Source of the DNA: Acidocella aromatica
Lineage (GTDB): Bacteria > Pseudomonadota > Alphaproteobacteria > Acetobacterales > Acetobacteraceae
NCBI RefSeq assembly: GCF_014201825.1
Contig: NZ_JACHFJ010000005.1
Span: forward strand, 1-64,000
Length of the DNA: 64,000 nt
Direction of reading: 5' to 3'
Shown: piece by piece, positions 8,270-16,162 of the stretch
How the letters are laid out: every line of letters begins with the position of its first letter
Position numbering within the stretch: the first letter of the stretch is position 1
Program-made: the position numbers and the translations under genes
The notes under the pieces: generated by a model
Databases searched by the model: none
What the model was told of the DNA's origin: nothing
What the model saw: only the letters and a program-made list of their open reading frames with translations

Positions 8270-9528
8270 ACGCCCTTATCCCACCTGAACTCTCGGCTTT
8301 TCTGGGCACGATTGGACTTGCCTTCATTATCGGGCTGGAGTTGCACGCCTACCGGCGGCGCGATGCCGGGAATCTGCAGCCCGAGGCGCTGGGCTTTGGC
8401 ACCACCCGCACCATCACCCTGCTGGCGGCACTCGGCTTCAGCCTGTGGATCATCGCCCCTGTCGTGCCCTTCTGCATCGGGCTCGGCGGGCTGAACCTGC
8501 TGCTGCTGATGGATTACCGCAAGCGCCTCAAGGGCGGCGATTCCTCGCTGCTGCCCACGGTGATCGGCGTCATCGCCTATTCCCTTGGCCCCGTGGTGCT
8601 GGTGGCGCCCATCGTCCTGCTGGCGGCGCTGGTCATCCTCATCCTGCTCTCGCTCGGCGAACAGGCGGAAATCCGCCGCCTTTCCGATGCCTTCCCGGCG
8701 GAAGAAGGCGTGACCTTCGCCAAATTCTTCATCCTGGCCGGGCTGATCTACCCGCTGCTGCCGGATGCCAGCATCCCCTATCTCGCGGGCATCACCTACA
8801 CCAAGGTGTGGATGGCCGTGCTGGTCATCTCCGGCATCTCCTATCTTGGCTATCTGGCGCATCGCTACGTGTTCCCTCGCGCGGGCACGCTGCTTACCGG
8901 CGTTCTGGGCGGGCTGTATTCTTCCACCGCCGCCACGGTGGTGCTGGCGCGCGCCGCACGCAGTGAACCGGGTGCCACCTCCTTCGCCCCGGCGGCGGTC
9001 GTTATCGCCACGGCCATGATGTATGCGCGGCTGCTGGTCATCATCATGCTGCTCGGCCATGCCAATGCCGCCCTGGCCCTGCCCCTGCCCTTCGGCTCGC
9101 TGCTCCTGGCCTCGCTGGCGGTGGCCGGGCTGTTGGCTTGGCATGCCAAGGGCACCGCCACCGCCGCCCATGCCGCCGTCAGTGCCAACCCGCTGGACCT
9201 CCCCGTCGCCTTCCTCTTCGCGTTGCTGTTCCTGGTCTTCGCCGCCGCCACCAATTTCGTTACCCAGCGCTACGGCGCCGCCGGCCTGCATGTGCTGAGC
9301 TTCGCGGTCGGCTTCTCTGATATCGACCCATTCATCTTCTCGCTGCTCGACGGCAAGTTCCAGGTGGGCGAGCAGGCCGTGGTGAGCGCCGTGCTCATCG
9401 CCAGCGCCAGCAACAACCTGCTCAAGACCGGCTATGCCATGGGCCTCTCGCGCAGCCGCCAGATGCTGCCCGCCGCCATCTGGCTGACCACGACTGCGGC
9501 AATCAGCCTAGGCTGGGCCTTAACCTAA
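8266..9528 (+). CDS. MgtC/SapB plus DUF4010 family membrane protein
   Basis: A 420-residue polytopic inner-membrane protein of about 12 hydrophobic segments. The N-terminal part (about 8-130) looks like an MgtC-type unit: GLAFIIGLELHAYRR followed by G.GTTRTITLLAALGFSLW. The C-terminal half is DUF4010-like, with GGLYSSTAATVVLARAA and SAVLIASASNNLLKTGYA. No transport substrate is known for the family. It is the last gene of the overlapping XRE-sseA-metC unit (ATGA overlap with metC), so a role in moving a sulfur metabolite or ion is possible but unproven. No terminator follows in the 150 bp before the DUF2189 gene. Confidence 0.83.
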   Translation: MNALIPPELSAFLGTIGLAFIIGLELHAYRRRDAGNLQPEALGFGTTRTITLLAALGFSLWIIAPVVPFCIGLGGLNLLLLMDYRKRLKGGDSSLLPTVIGVIAYSLGPVVLVAPIVLLAALVILILLSLGEQAEIRRLSDAFPAEEGVTFAKFFILAGLIYPLLPDASIPYLAGITYTKVWMAVLVISGISYLGYLAHRYVFPRAGTLLTGVLGGLYSSTAATVVLARAARSEPGATSFAPAAVVIATAMMYARLLVIIMLLGHANAALALPLPFGSLLLASLAVAGLLAWHAKGTATAAHAAVSANPLDLPVAFLFALLFLVFAAATNFVTQRYGAAGLHVLSFAVGFSDIDPFIFSLLDGKFQVGEQAVVSAVLIASASNNLLKTGYAMGLSRSRQMLPAAIWLTTTAAISLGWALT

Positions 9529-9678
9529 AGAAGCATAATTTTTCATCTCCCCTCGCTGATTTGCTGCTGGAAACGGTGCGCCAAGCGCATTATAGTTCCT
9601 ACACAAAAACATATCCGTGCAACCACGGCAGCCCTGCACAGGCCAAGAACGTGCACCGAAGCAAAAAGGGGAAGAAAT

Positions 9679-10491
9679 ATGAGTGCTATACCAAGCGCCG
9701 GCCATTCCACCCTCCTTTCGACGAGCGGCGCCGTTCCGCGGCGTGAATTCGAGATCAGGCAACTCCATTTCAAAGACTTGTGGGAGGCGTTGCGCCTTGG
9801 GGTGGAGGACTGGCGCGCCTGCCGGACTGAGGTGATGGTGCTGGCGGTACTCTCTCCCGTCGCGGCGATCATACTTGGTGCTGTGGTGGCGGCACCCAGC
9901 CTGCTGCCGTTCCTGTTCCCGGTTTGCGCGGGCTTGGCGCTGCTGGGGCCGATGGTCACGCTTTGGTTCGCCGCCCTCTCGCGCGAGCGCGAGCGAAGCG
10001 GCTTTGCCTTGGCCGAGGCCGCCGCCGAACCGTTCGCCTCCTCCCGCCTGAACACCATCCAGGCCCTTGGCCTGCTCAGCATCGTGCTGTTCCTCGCCTG
10101 GCTGGCAGTCGCGGGCGTCGTTTACGCTCATACGATGGGCCAAAGCGGTCCGGCGCGGGGGATTGAGTTCTTCGTCCGCGTGTTCACCACCGTGGCGGGC
10201 TGGGAGATGATCGTTCTCGGCTACCTCACCGGCGCCGTGTTCGCCCTGGTCACGTTGTGCCTCGGGCTTGTCTCCTTCCCCCTGGCGCTGGACCAGGATG
10301 TCACAACCTGGCAGGCGATTACCGTCTCCGCACGGGCCTTTGTCCGCAACCCGGTGGTGGTGCTGGCCTGGGGCTTCATCGTGGCCGCCATCATGGCGGC
10401 GGGCACGGCGATGGTGCTGCTGGGGCTTGCTGTGTCGTTGCCGGTGCTCGGCCATGCCACCTGGCATATCTACCGCCGCCTCGTGGCCTGA
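9679..10491 (+). CDS. DUF2189 family integral membrane protein
   Basis: A 270-residue membrane protein with about six TM segments and a soluble N-terminus of roughly 45 residues (REFEIRQLHFKDLWEALRLGVEDW, the typical DUF2189 opening). The conserved LGPMVTLWFAALSRERERSG loop follows the second TM, and the C-terminus FVRNPVVVLAWG...LPVLGHATWHIYRRLV is also family-like. A good RBS (aagggga) lies 7-8 bases before the ATG. DUF2189 genes are often near cytochrome oxidase genes in alphaproteobacteria, and this one precedes cyoABCD, but a terminator separates them. The function is unknown. Confidence 0.85.
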   Translation: MSAIPSAGHSTLLSTSGAVPRREFEIRQLHFKDLWEALRLGVEDWRACRTEVMVLAVLSPVAAIILGAVVAAPSLLPFLFPVCAGLALLGPMVTLWFAALSRERERSGFALAEAAAEPFASSRLNTIQALGLLSIVLFLAWLAVAGVVYAHTMGQSGPARGIEFFVRVFTTVAGWEMIVLGYLTGAVFALVTLCLGLVSFPLALDQDVTTWQAITVSARAFVRNPVVVLAWGFIVAAIMAAGTAMVLLGLAVSLPVLGHATWHIYRRLVA

Positions 10492-10510
10492 AACTGACCT
10501 AAAACAGAAC

Positions 10511-10541
10511 ACGGCGCTCCACCCCCTGGAGCGCCGTTTTT
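10511..10541 (+). terminator. Rho-independent terminator after the DUF2189 gene
   Basis: A perfect 11-bp stem, ACGGCGCTCCA (10511-10521) with TGGAGCGCCGT (10527-10537), has a 5-base C loop and is followed by a T-run. It isolates the DUF2189 gene from cyoA. Confidence 0.9.
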
Positions 10542-10547
10542 ATGTGA

Positions 10548-10568
10548 TTTCATATAACTTTCATATAA
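10548..10568. promoter_or_regulatory. Tandem 11-bp repeat upstream of cyoA
   Basis: TTTCATATAA occurs at 10548-10557 and again at 10559-10568, exactly one helical turn apart, in an otherwise G+C-rich stretch 210 bases before cyoA. It may be a regulator site or an upstream A/T promoter element of the quinol oxidase operon. No -35/-10 pair could be assigned with confidence. The rest of the 287-bp gap shows no gene. Confidence 0.35.
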
Positions 10569-10778
10569 TTACGGATACCATGAGGGCGTCTGCATGGCCC
10601 GGGTTTCTGCCATCTCCTCGCAGTATTGCACCGCACCGGAAATCATCTTATGCCCGCCAACAGCTTGGGTCATAGCAGCAGCTTCTCAAATCAATAGGTG
10701 CTGCGTGGCCGAGGCGGGGGAAGTAGTTTCTGGTGAGTGCATTATCCCAGGCGGATCGATCTGGGGGAGGATAAATAA

Positions 10779-11723
10779 TTGCGATACTGGCGAAAACTCG
10801 GCTTGTTAGCCCCGTTGGCCTTGGCTGGCTGCTCCACGGACAATATGCGCCTGTTCCATCCCGTCGGCTTGATGGGCGGGCTGGAATACCACTACACGAT
10901 GTGGATCACCGGCATCATGTTGCTCATCATCGTGCCGACGGTGCTGATGACAATCATCTTCCCGCTGCGCTATCATCACTCGCGCAACGCGAAGTATACG
11001 CCGGATTGGCACTTCTCCGCCGTCATCGAGATCCTGGCCTGGGCGATTCCGCTCGGCATGGTCGTGGTGCTGGCCTATATGTCCGTCTCCGCCATCTACC
11101 GCATCGACCCCTGGACGACGCCCGCGCTGGCCGACGCCCCTGGCGCCTCTCTGCCGCCGGTCAAGGTCGAGGTCATCGCTACGGACTGGCAGTGGGTGTT
11201 CGTCTATCCTGACGAGAACATCGCCACCATCGACGATCTGGTCGTCCCCGCCGGCCGCCGCGTGCAGCTGACGATGACAGCCACCGAGGCGATGAACGGG
11301 TTCTATATCCCGCAGGTTGCCCCGATGGTCGACGCCATGCCGGCGATGATCAGCAAGGACGCCTTCGAGATCGACCAGCCGGCCGAATTCACCGGCTTCT
11401 CCACCGATTTCTCGGGCGCCGGCTTCTCTTGGATGTACTTCAAAACCCGCATCCTGGCCCAGGCCGATTACGACGCCTGGGTGAAGAGCGTGCAGGCGAG
11501 CCAGAACCAACTCACCTACGACGTGTTCACCCAGAAGATCGCCCAGCCACAGGTGAATTATGGCGCCGTGCCGTCCTACTTCTCCGCACCCAACGCTGGC
11601 AGCCTTTTCGGCAAGGTCGTGATGGACGCGATGATGGGCAAGACCTACCCGGTCCCCGATTCGCTGACCAAGAGCGTCTCCTCCACCGAAGGCGAGGCCC
11701 CGGCCTCCCCTGCCGCGAAATAA
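10779..11723 (+). CDS. cyoA: Cytochrome bo3-type quinol oxidase subunit II
   Basis: A 314-residue subunit of the terminal quinol oxidase complex in the cytoplasmic membrane. A lipoprotein signal ends in the lipobox LALAGC (Cys18). Two TM helices follow (MWITGIMLLIIVPTVLMTII and IEILAWAIPLGMVVVLAYM), then a periplasmic cupredoxin domain (ATDWQWVFVYPDENIAT...). The CuA ligands of cytochrome c oxidases are absent, as expected for a quinol oxidase. The start is TTG at 10779, set by a strong RBS (gggggagg, 10763-10770) 8 bases upstream. First gene of cyoABCD; gap to cyoB 15 bp. Bo3 versus ba3 haem content cannot be read from sequence. Confidence 0.95.
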   Translation: MRYWRKLGLLAPLALAGCSTDNMRLFHPVGLMGGLEYHYTMWITGIMLLIIVPTVLMTIIFPLRYHHSRNAKYTPDWHFSAVIEILAWAIPLGMVVVLAYMSVSAIYRIDPWTTPALADAPGASLPPVKVEVIATDWQWVFVYPDENIATIDDLVVPAGRRVQLTMTATEAMNGFYIPQVAPMVDAMPAMISKDAFEIDQPAEFTGFSTDFSGAGFSWMYFKTRILAQADYDAWVKSVQASQNQLTYDVFTQKIAQPQVNYGAVPSYFSAPNAGSLFGKVVMDAMMGKTYPVPDSLTKSVSSTEGEAPASPAAK

Positions 11724-11738
11724 GGAAGGATTTTAACC

Positions 11739-13805
11739 GTGCAAGTCGCTGTTGACGGCCCCTGGTCGCCCCTGCTCGGGCGCTTGACCCTCGAGGCCAT
11801 TCCCTACACCAACCCCATTCTCCTCTTCACCTTCGCCATCGCCGCCACCGCCGGTATCGTCGTGGTGGGCAGCGTGCTGTACTTCCGCAAGGTGGGCTAT
11901 ATCTGGCGCGAGTGGCTGTGCTCCGTCGATCATAAGCGCATCGGCGTGATGTACATGATCCTCGGCCTGGTGATGCTGTTCCGCGGCTTCATCGATGGCG
12001 TGATGATGCGTACCCAGCAGGCCATCGCCATCGGCCCCGACAGCCCCGGTTATCTGGGTGCGGCCCACGGCTACCTGCCGCCGTACCATTTCGACCAGGT
12101 CTATTCGGCGCACGGCACGCTGATGCTGATCTTCGCCGCCACCCCGCTGCTCACCGGCCTCGGCAACATCATCGTGCCGCTGCAGATCGGCGCGCGCGAC
12201 ATGGCCTTCCCCTACCTGAACGCGGTGAGCCTGTGGCTAACCGTCGCCGGTGCGCTGCTGTGCATGATCTCGCTGTTCGTCGGCGAGTTCTCCAATGCAA
12301 CCTGGGTCGGCCTGATGCCCTTCGCGGAGCTGCCCTCCAACCCGGGCGTGGGTGTGGATTACTGGATGTGGGCGCTGCAGATCTCCGGTCTGGGCACCAC
12401 CTTCAACGCCATCAACATCATCACCACCATCGTGAAGATGCGCGCCCCCGGCATGGGCTGGTTCCGCGTGCCCGTGTTCACCTGGGTGAACATGGCCACC
12501 GCCATCATCGGCGTCACCGCCTTCCCCGTGCTCACCGCGGCGCTGGCGATGCTGGGTCTTGACCGTTATGTCGGCACCCACTTCTTCTCCGCCGGGTTCG
12601 GCGGCAACTACATGCTCTACATCAACCTGTTCTGGACCTGGGGTCACCCGGAGGTTTACTTCCTGGTGCTGCCGGCCTTCGGCCTGATCTCGGAGATCGT
12701 CTCGACCTTCTCCGCCAAGTCGCTGTTCGGCTACCCGACCATGATCGCCGCCTCCATGGGCATCGCGGGCGTGGGCTGGGTTGTGTGGGCTCACCACTTC
12801 TTCACCATGGGCATGGGGCCGAACCTGATCGGCTTCTTCTCCGCCGCCACCATGATCGTGGGTATTCCCACGGGCGTTAAGGCCTTCAACTGGGTCTTCA
12901 CCATGTTCCGTGGCCGCATCACCCTCGCCACCCCGATGCTGTGGGCCATCACCTGCATCCTCCTGCTGCTGGTCGGCGGTATCACGGGCATGATGCTCTC
13001 CGCCTCCGTGGTGGACTACACGGTGCATGACTCCGTGTTCGTGGTCGCGCACTTCCACTGCATGGTGCTGGTCATCGGCGGCGGCGTCTTCGCGGCTGTC
13101 ACCTACTGGTGGCCGAAGGTGTTCGGCTTCAAGCTGAACGAGACGCTGGGCCAGTGGTTCTTCTGGACCTTCGTCGCCGGCAGCGTGCTGGTGTTCGTGC
13201 CGATGTTCATGGCCGGCCTGGATGGCGAAACCCGCCGTCTGGACTATCTGTGGGACACCTCGCTGCGTCCGCTGATGCTGCTCGAAGTCGTCGGCATCGC
13301 CGTGTACTTCCTGTCGGTGTTCTTCTTCCTGGCCATGATCGTCGTCTCGCTGGCCAAGCGTGAGCCGGCCGAGCAGGACGCCTGGGGCACTGGCCGCTCG
13401 CTCGAATGGCTGACGCAGACCCCGGTGCCGTTCTACAACTTCGCCGTCACCCCGCAGGTGCATGCTCTGGACGAGCTGTCCTGGCGTAAGGCGAACGGCC
13501 TGGAGAAGGCGCAGCCGAGCACCTACGTGCCCATCCACATGCCGAGCAGCACGGGCCTTCCGTTCATCATCGGCATGCTGGGCTTTGCCTGCACCTTCGC
13601 GCTGGTATGGCGCATCTGGTGGCTGGCTGGGGCGTCCCTGCTCGCGATCATCCTGCTCGTGATCATCCGCTCCTTCGACAAGAACGAGGGCTACGTTCTC
13701 CCCGCCGAGACCATCGCTGCGGCTGAGCGCAATCTCAGCACCGTCAGCGTGATCGCTGAACAATCCAAGGTCCTGCCGGTTGGCGGGCATGCGGAGGCAC
13801 ATTAA
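11739..13805 (+). CDS. cyoB: Cytochrome bo3-type quinol oxidase subunit I
   Basis: The 688-residue catalytic haem-copper subunit. It oxidises ubiquinol, reduces O2 to water and pumps protons. About 15 TM segments are visible. Signature motifs: the haem-ligand segment AHGTLMLIFA near 127-136, WGHPEVY with CuB ligand H303 and proton-channel E305, AHHFF with the CuB His pair near 352-353, and AHFH with haem ligands H438 and H440. The GTG start at 11739 has an RBS (aaggaag). TAA and the cyoC ATG overlap by one base (TAATG). It is slightly longer than the E. coli protein, at the N-terminus. Confidence 0.97.
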   Translation: MQVAVDGPWSPLLGRLTLEAIPYTNPILLFTFAIAATAGIVVVGSVLYFRKVGYIWREWLCSVDHKRIGVMYMILGLVMLFRGFIDGVMMRTQQAIAIGPDSPGYLGAAHGYLPPYHFDQVYSAHGTLMLIFAATPLLTGLGNIIVPLQIGARDMAFPYLNAVSLWLTVAGALLCMISLFVGEFSNATWVGLMPFAELPSNPGVGVDYWMWALQISGLGTTFNAINIITTIVKMRAPGMGWFRVPVFTWVNMATAIIGVTAFPVLTAALAMLGLDRYVGTHFFSAGFGGNYMLYINLFWTWGHPEVYFLVLPAFGLISEIVSTFSAKSLFGYPTMIAASMGIAGVGWVVWAHHFFTMGMGPNLIGFFSAATMIVGIPTGVKAFNWVFTMFRGRITLATPMLWAITCILLLLVGGITGMMLSASVVDYTVHDSVFVVAHFHCMVLVIGGGVFAAVTYWWPKVFGFKLNETLGQWFFWTFVAGSVLVFVPMFMAGLDGETRRLDYLWDTSLRPLMLLEVVGIAVYFLSVFFFLAMIVVSLAKREPAEQDAWGTGRSLEWLTQTPVPFYNFAVTPQVHALDELSWRKANGLEKAQPSTYVPIHMPSSTGLPFIIGMLGFACTFALVWRIWWLAGASLLAIILLVIIRSFDKNEGYVLPAETIAAAERNLSTVSVIAEQSKVLPVGGHAEAH

Positions 13806-14434
13806 TGGCTAGCTTCACCAAAGCCGGCGCCGACACGGTGCTGTGGAATCCGGGCGCCGACGCGCATGACACCATCTCCGCACGCACCTACGGCTTCTGG
13901 CTGTATCTGCTCGGCGACGCGCTGATCATCGCTGCGGTGTTCGCCTGCTACGCGGTGCTGAACAATCCGCTGAATGCCAATGGCGGGCCGCTGGGGAAGG
14001 ACTTCCTCAGCGCCAGCAAGGGTATGCTGCAAACCTTCATCGTGCTGGGCAGCGTGCTGTCCTACAGCCTCGCCACTGTCGCGCTTAAGCGTGGCAGCAA
14101 ACTGGGGGTGAGCTTGGGCATGATCGGCGCCATCTTGCTGGCTGTCGTTTTCCTCGGCATCGGGCTCGGCGATCTCGCGGCGCTGAGCGCCGCGGGCGAC
14201 GGCTTCGCCCGCAGTGGCTATCTCTCCTGCTTCTTCACTCTCATCCTCACCCACGCCCTGCATATGGGCTTTGGTATCCTCTGGATGCTGGTGATGCTGG
14301 TGCAGGTCGGCGTGTTCGGCTTCACCGAGAACGTCGTGGCCCGGCTGCTGAACCTGCGCATGTTCTGGCAGTTCCAGGCCTCGGTCTGGGTTGTGGTTTA
14401 CATCTACGTGTATCTGTTCGGAGGTGCCCATTAA
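13805..14434 (+). CDS. cyoC: Cytochrome bo3-type quinol oxidase subunit III
   Basis: A 209-residue membrane subunit with five TM helices, consistent with quinol-oxidase subunit III. The N-terminal TYGFWLYLLGDALIIAAVFACYAVL segment is the family's first helix. ESS-type motifs are less obvious, but the spacing of helices and the LTHALHMGFGILWMLVMLVQV helix match. It overlaps cyoB and cyoD by single bases (TAATG at each junction), so the operon is tightly coupled. It stabilises subunit I and contains no redox centre. Confidence 0.95.
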   Translation: MASFTKAGADTVLWNPGADAHDTISARTYGFWLYLLGDALIIAAVFACYAVLNNPLNANGGPLGKDFLSASKGMLQTFIVLGSVLSYSLATVALKRGSKLGVSLGMIGAILLAVVFLGIGLGDLAALSAAGDGFARSGYLSCFFTLILTHALHMGFGILWMLVMLVQVGVFGFTENVVARLLNLRMFWQFQASVWVVVYIYVYLFGGAH

Positions 14435-14796
14435 TGGCCGCTCATAACGACCCGCTCGCGCATCCCGAGGTCCGTCAGGGCTCGGTCCTGCGCTATGTCG
14501 CCGGCACCGTTCTGTCCGCCGGGGCGATGTACTTCGCCTATGTCCAGTCCCAGGGCCAGCACCCGGTGGTGCAGCTGCTGGAGATCCTGGGCGGCGCGCT
14601 GCTGTTCAGCTTGGTCACCCAGGCGGCGCTGTTCTTCGGGCTGGACGCCTCCCGCGCCCAGATCTGGAAGAGCATCTCCCTGATCCTCACCGTGCCGCTG
14701 TTCCTGGTGATGATCGGTATCTCGGTGTGGGCGTTCGCCTCGCTGTATAACCGCACCATGCCGGACCCGGCGATCATGAACTCCATGTCCATGTAA
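14434..14796 (+). CDS. cyoD: Cytochrome bo3-type quinol oxidase subunit IV
   Basis: A 120-residue subunit with three TM helices (VLRYVAGTVLSAGAMYFAYV, LLEILGGALLFSLVTQAALFF and SISLILTVPLFLVMIGISVWAFASL). It ends in TMPDPAIMNSMSM, close to the usual CyoD C-terminus. It assists assembly of the CuB site. ATG overlaps the cyoC TAA. Last gene of the operon; a strong terminator follows. No cyoE (haem O synthase) is present in the window. Confidence 0.93.
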   Translation: MAAHNDPLAHPEVRQGSVLRYVAGTVLSAGAMYFAYVQSQGQHPVVQLLEILGGALLFSLVTQAALFFGLDASRAQIWKSISLILTVPLFLVMIGISVWAFASLYNRTMPDPAIMNSMSM

Positions 14797-14821
14797 TCAG
14801 GTCTCGCCTCGGCGGACTCGG

Positions 14822-14854
14822 AAACGCGGCCCTACAGGGGGCCGCGTTTTTTTA
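14822..14854 (+). terminator. Rho-independent terminator of cyoABCD
   Basis: An 11-bp perfect stem, AAACGCGGCCC (14822-14832) with GGGCCGCGTTT (14839-14849), has a 6-base loop and continues into a T7 run. Confidence 0.93.
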
Positions 14855-14865
14855 TTGCTTGCGCT

Positions 14866-15228
14866 TCAAGAGCTGGCGCTATCGCTCTGCGGGGCGTTCT
14901 GGGCAAGGTGCTGGGTGATCGCCGGCAGATGCTGGGCAATCAGCTGGCTCGCCTGCTGCGGGTCGATTCCCAGCTTCGCCGCCACCGCCTGCACCGCCGG
15001 GAGGCCCAGCACTTGCTGCACCGTATCAGCGTCGATAGGCATGCTCTGCCCGCTGCTCCAGGCAGCCACATGTGCCCCCAACCCGCTCTGTTCGAACTGC
15101 GCCTTCAGCCCGTCCAAGCCGCCAAGACCCTGTGCATCCAGGCTCTGCAGCAGTGGCACGGCGAGTTGCCCTGCCTCGGCGCCGAGGGCGCTGTGGATGA
15201 GGTTGGAAATGCTGTCGAAAAGGCCCAT
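14866..15228 (-). CDS. YidB/DUF937 family protein
   Basis: A 120-residue soluble protein with the YidB-type opening MGLFDSISNLI, the LLGL-type middle LGGLDGLKAQFEQSGLGAHVAAWSS and the downstream helical repeat (DADTVQQVLG...AVAAKLGIDPQQASQLIAQHLP). This family is widespread and of unknown function. The ATG at 15228 matches the conserved N-terminus; an upstream in-frame start would add 22 unrelated residues. It is transcribed towards the cyo terminator. Confidence 0.8.
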   Translation of the reverse strand: MGLFDSISNLIHSALGAEAGQLAVPLLQSLDAQGLGGLDGLKAQFEQSGLGAHVAAWSSGQSMPIDADTVQQVLGLPAVQAVAAKLGIDPQQASQLIAQHLPAITQHLAQNAPQSDSASS

Positions 15229-15301
15229 GTCTGGAACTCCATTGTTTGGAGCCAGCACCCTAACACGCAAGCGCCCGACATCTGCCGGATTCAAAATAAT
15301 T

Positions 15302-15640
15302 TCATTCTCGCCAAAAGGTCATCAGCATCCCGCCAGCCAGGATCAGCGCGCCACCGGCCAGAATGGGCAGGCTCGGCTTCATGTCAAAGGCGAAGAAATT
15401 GATAAGCTGCGCCACGACGAAGAACAGTGAGACATACACACCCAGCAGGCGCCCGAAATCCCAGGGCGGCAGGTTCACCGTCACGCCATAGATGAACAGC
15501 ACCAGTGCGGCGGCGCCAAACAGCCCAAGGCGGACAAGCGGCACGGCCTGGGAATGAAGCGCGGTACGGGCGATCGCATCGCCACCGGCTTCCAGCGTAG
15601 CGGCAAGGGCAAGGAGGAGCAAAATTGAAAAATTGTTCAT
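15302..15640 (-). CDS. Small four-helix membrane protein, SMR/EamA-like
   Basis: A 112-residue protein with four hydrophobic segments: NFSILLLLALAATLEAGGDA, VRLGLFGAAALVLFIYGVTV, LLGVYVSLFFVVAQLINFFAF and ILAGGALILAGGMLMTF. The size, an acidic residue in helix 1 (Glu17) and the glycine-rich last helix resemble small multidrug resistance/EamA half-transporters, but I do not recognise the family with certainty. It lies between the GNAT acetyltransferase start and the YidB-like gene, all minus strand. Treat it as a membrane protein of unknown function. Confidence 0.6.
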   Translation of the reverse strand: MNNFSILLLLALAATLEAGGDAIARTALHSQAVPLVRLGLFGAAALVLFIYGVTVNLPPWDFGRLLGVYVSLFFVVAQLINFFAFDMKPSLPILAGGALILAGGMLMTFWRE

Positions 15641-15672
15641 ATCCTCAAGCTAACCTGCCGCCGTGGCCGCGC

Positions 15673-16113
15673 CTAGAAATTCTTGCGGTATTGGATGAAG
15701 CCCGAGCGTGCCGCCACCTTGTCGTAGAGCGCCTGGGCCGTCTTGTTGGTCTCGTGAGTGAGCCAGTACACACGAGAAACTTTCTTCTCCTGCGCCTTGG
15801 CGTACACGGCCTCGATCAGCACGCGCCCCACGCCCCTGCCCCGCGCGGGCGGCGCGGTGAACAGGTCTTCGAGGTAGCAGACATCTTCCAGGCACCAAGT
15901 GTTGCGGTGGAAAATGTAGTGTACCAGCCCCAACAGCACGCCGTCGGCTTCGGCCACCAGCGCATGCACCGGCTCGGCGGGGTCAAGGAAGCGGCTCCAG
16001 GTCTTTTCGGTAATCTCCGGTGCCAGATCCGGCACGTTATAAAAATCGAGATAGCCTTGCCACAAAAGCTCCCATTGCGCGCGGTCTTCGGGGTGGATTT
16101 CACGGACGTGCAT
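15673..16113 (-). CDS. GNAT family N-acetyltransferase
   Basis: A 146-residue acetyl-CoA-dependent acetyltransferase. It has the GNAT layout: VREIHPEDRAQWELLWQGYL, a central strand ALVAEADGVLLGLVHYIFH, then CYLEDLFTAPPARGRGVGRVLIEAVYAKAQ, where RGRGVG (about 93-98) is the acetyl-CoA pyrophosphate loop. The end reads RVYWLTHETNKTAQALYDKVAARSGFIQYRK. The ATG at 16113 (MHVREIHP) is the domain start. The substrate is unknown; the LEDLF and W.T...N..A..LYDK residues recall diamine/amino-acid acetyltransferases. Confidence 0.85.
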   Translation of the reverse strand: MHVREIHPEDRAQWELLWQGYLDFYNVPDLAPEITEKTWSRFLDPAEPVHALVAEADGVLLGLVHYIFHRNTWCLEDVCYLEDLFTAPPARGRGVGRVLIEAVYAKAQEKKVSRVYWLTHETNKTAQALYDKVAARSGFIQYRKNF

Positions 16114-16162
16114 CAGACACCTACTGTAAAAATAACGTCTAGGCCGCGGCGCCAAGGCTGGT

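Noticed and set aside
12237-13802. Minus-strand open frame of 521 codons
   Set aside because: Antisense to cyoB and made of His/Asp/Gly-rich noise.
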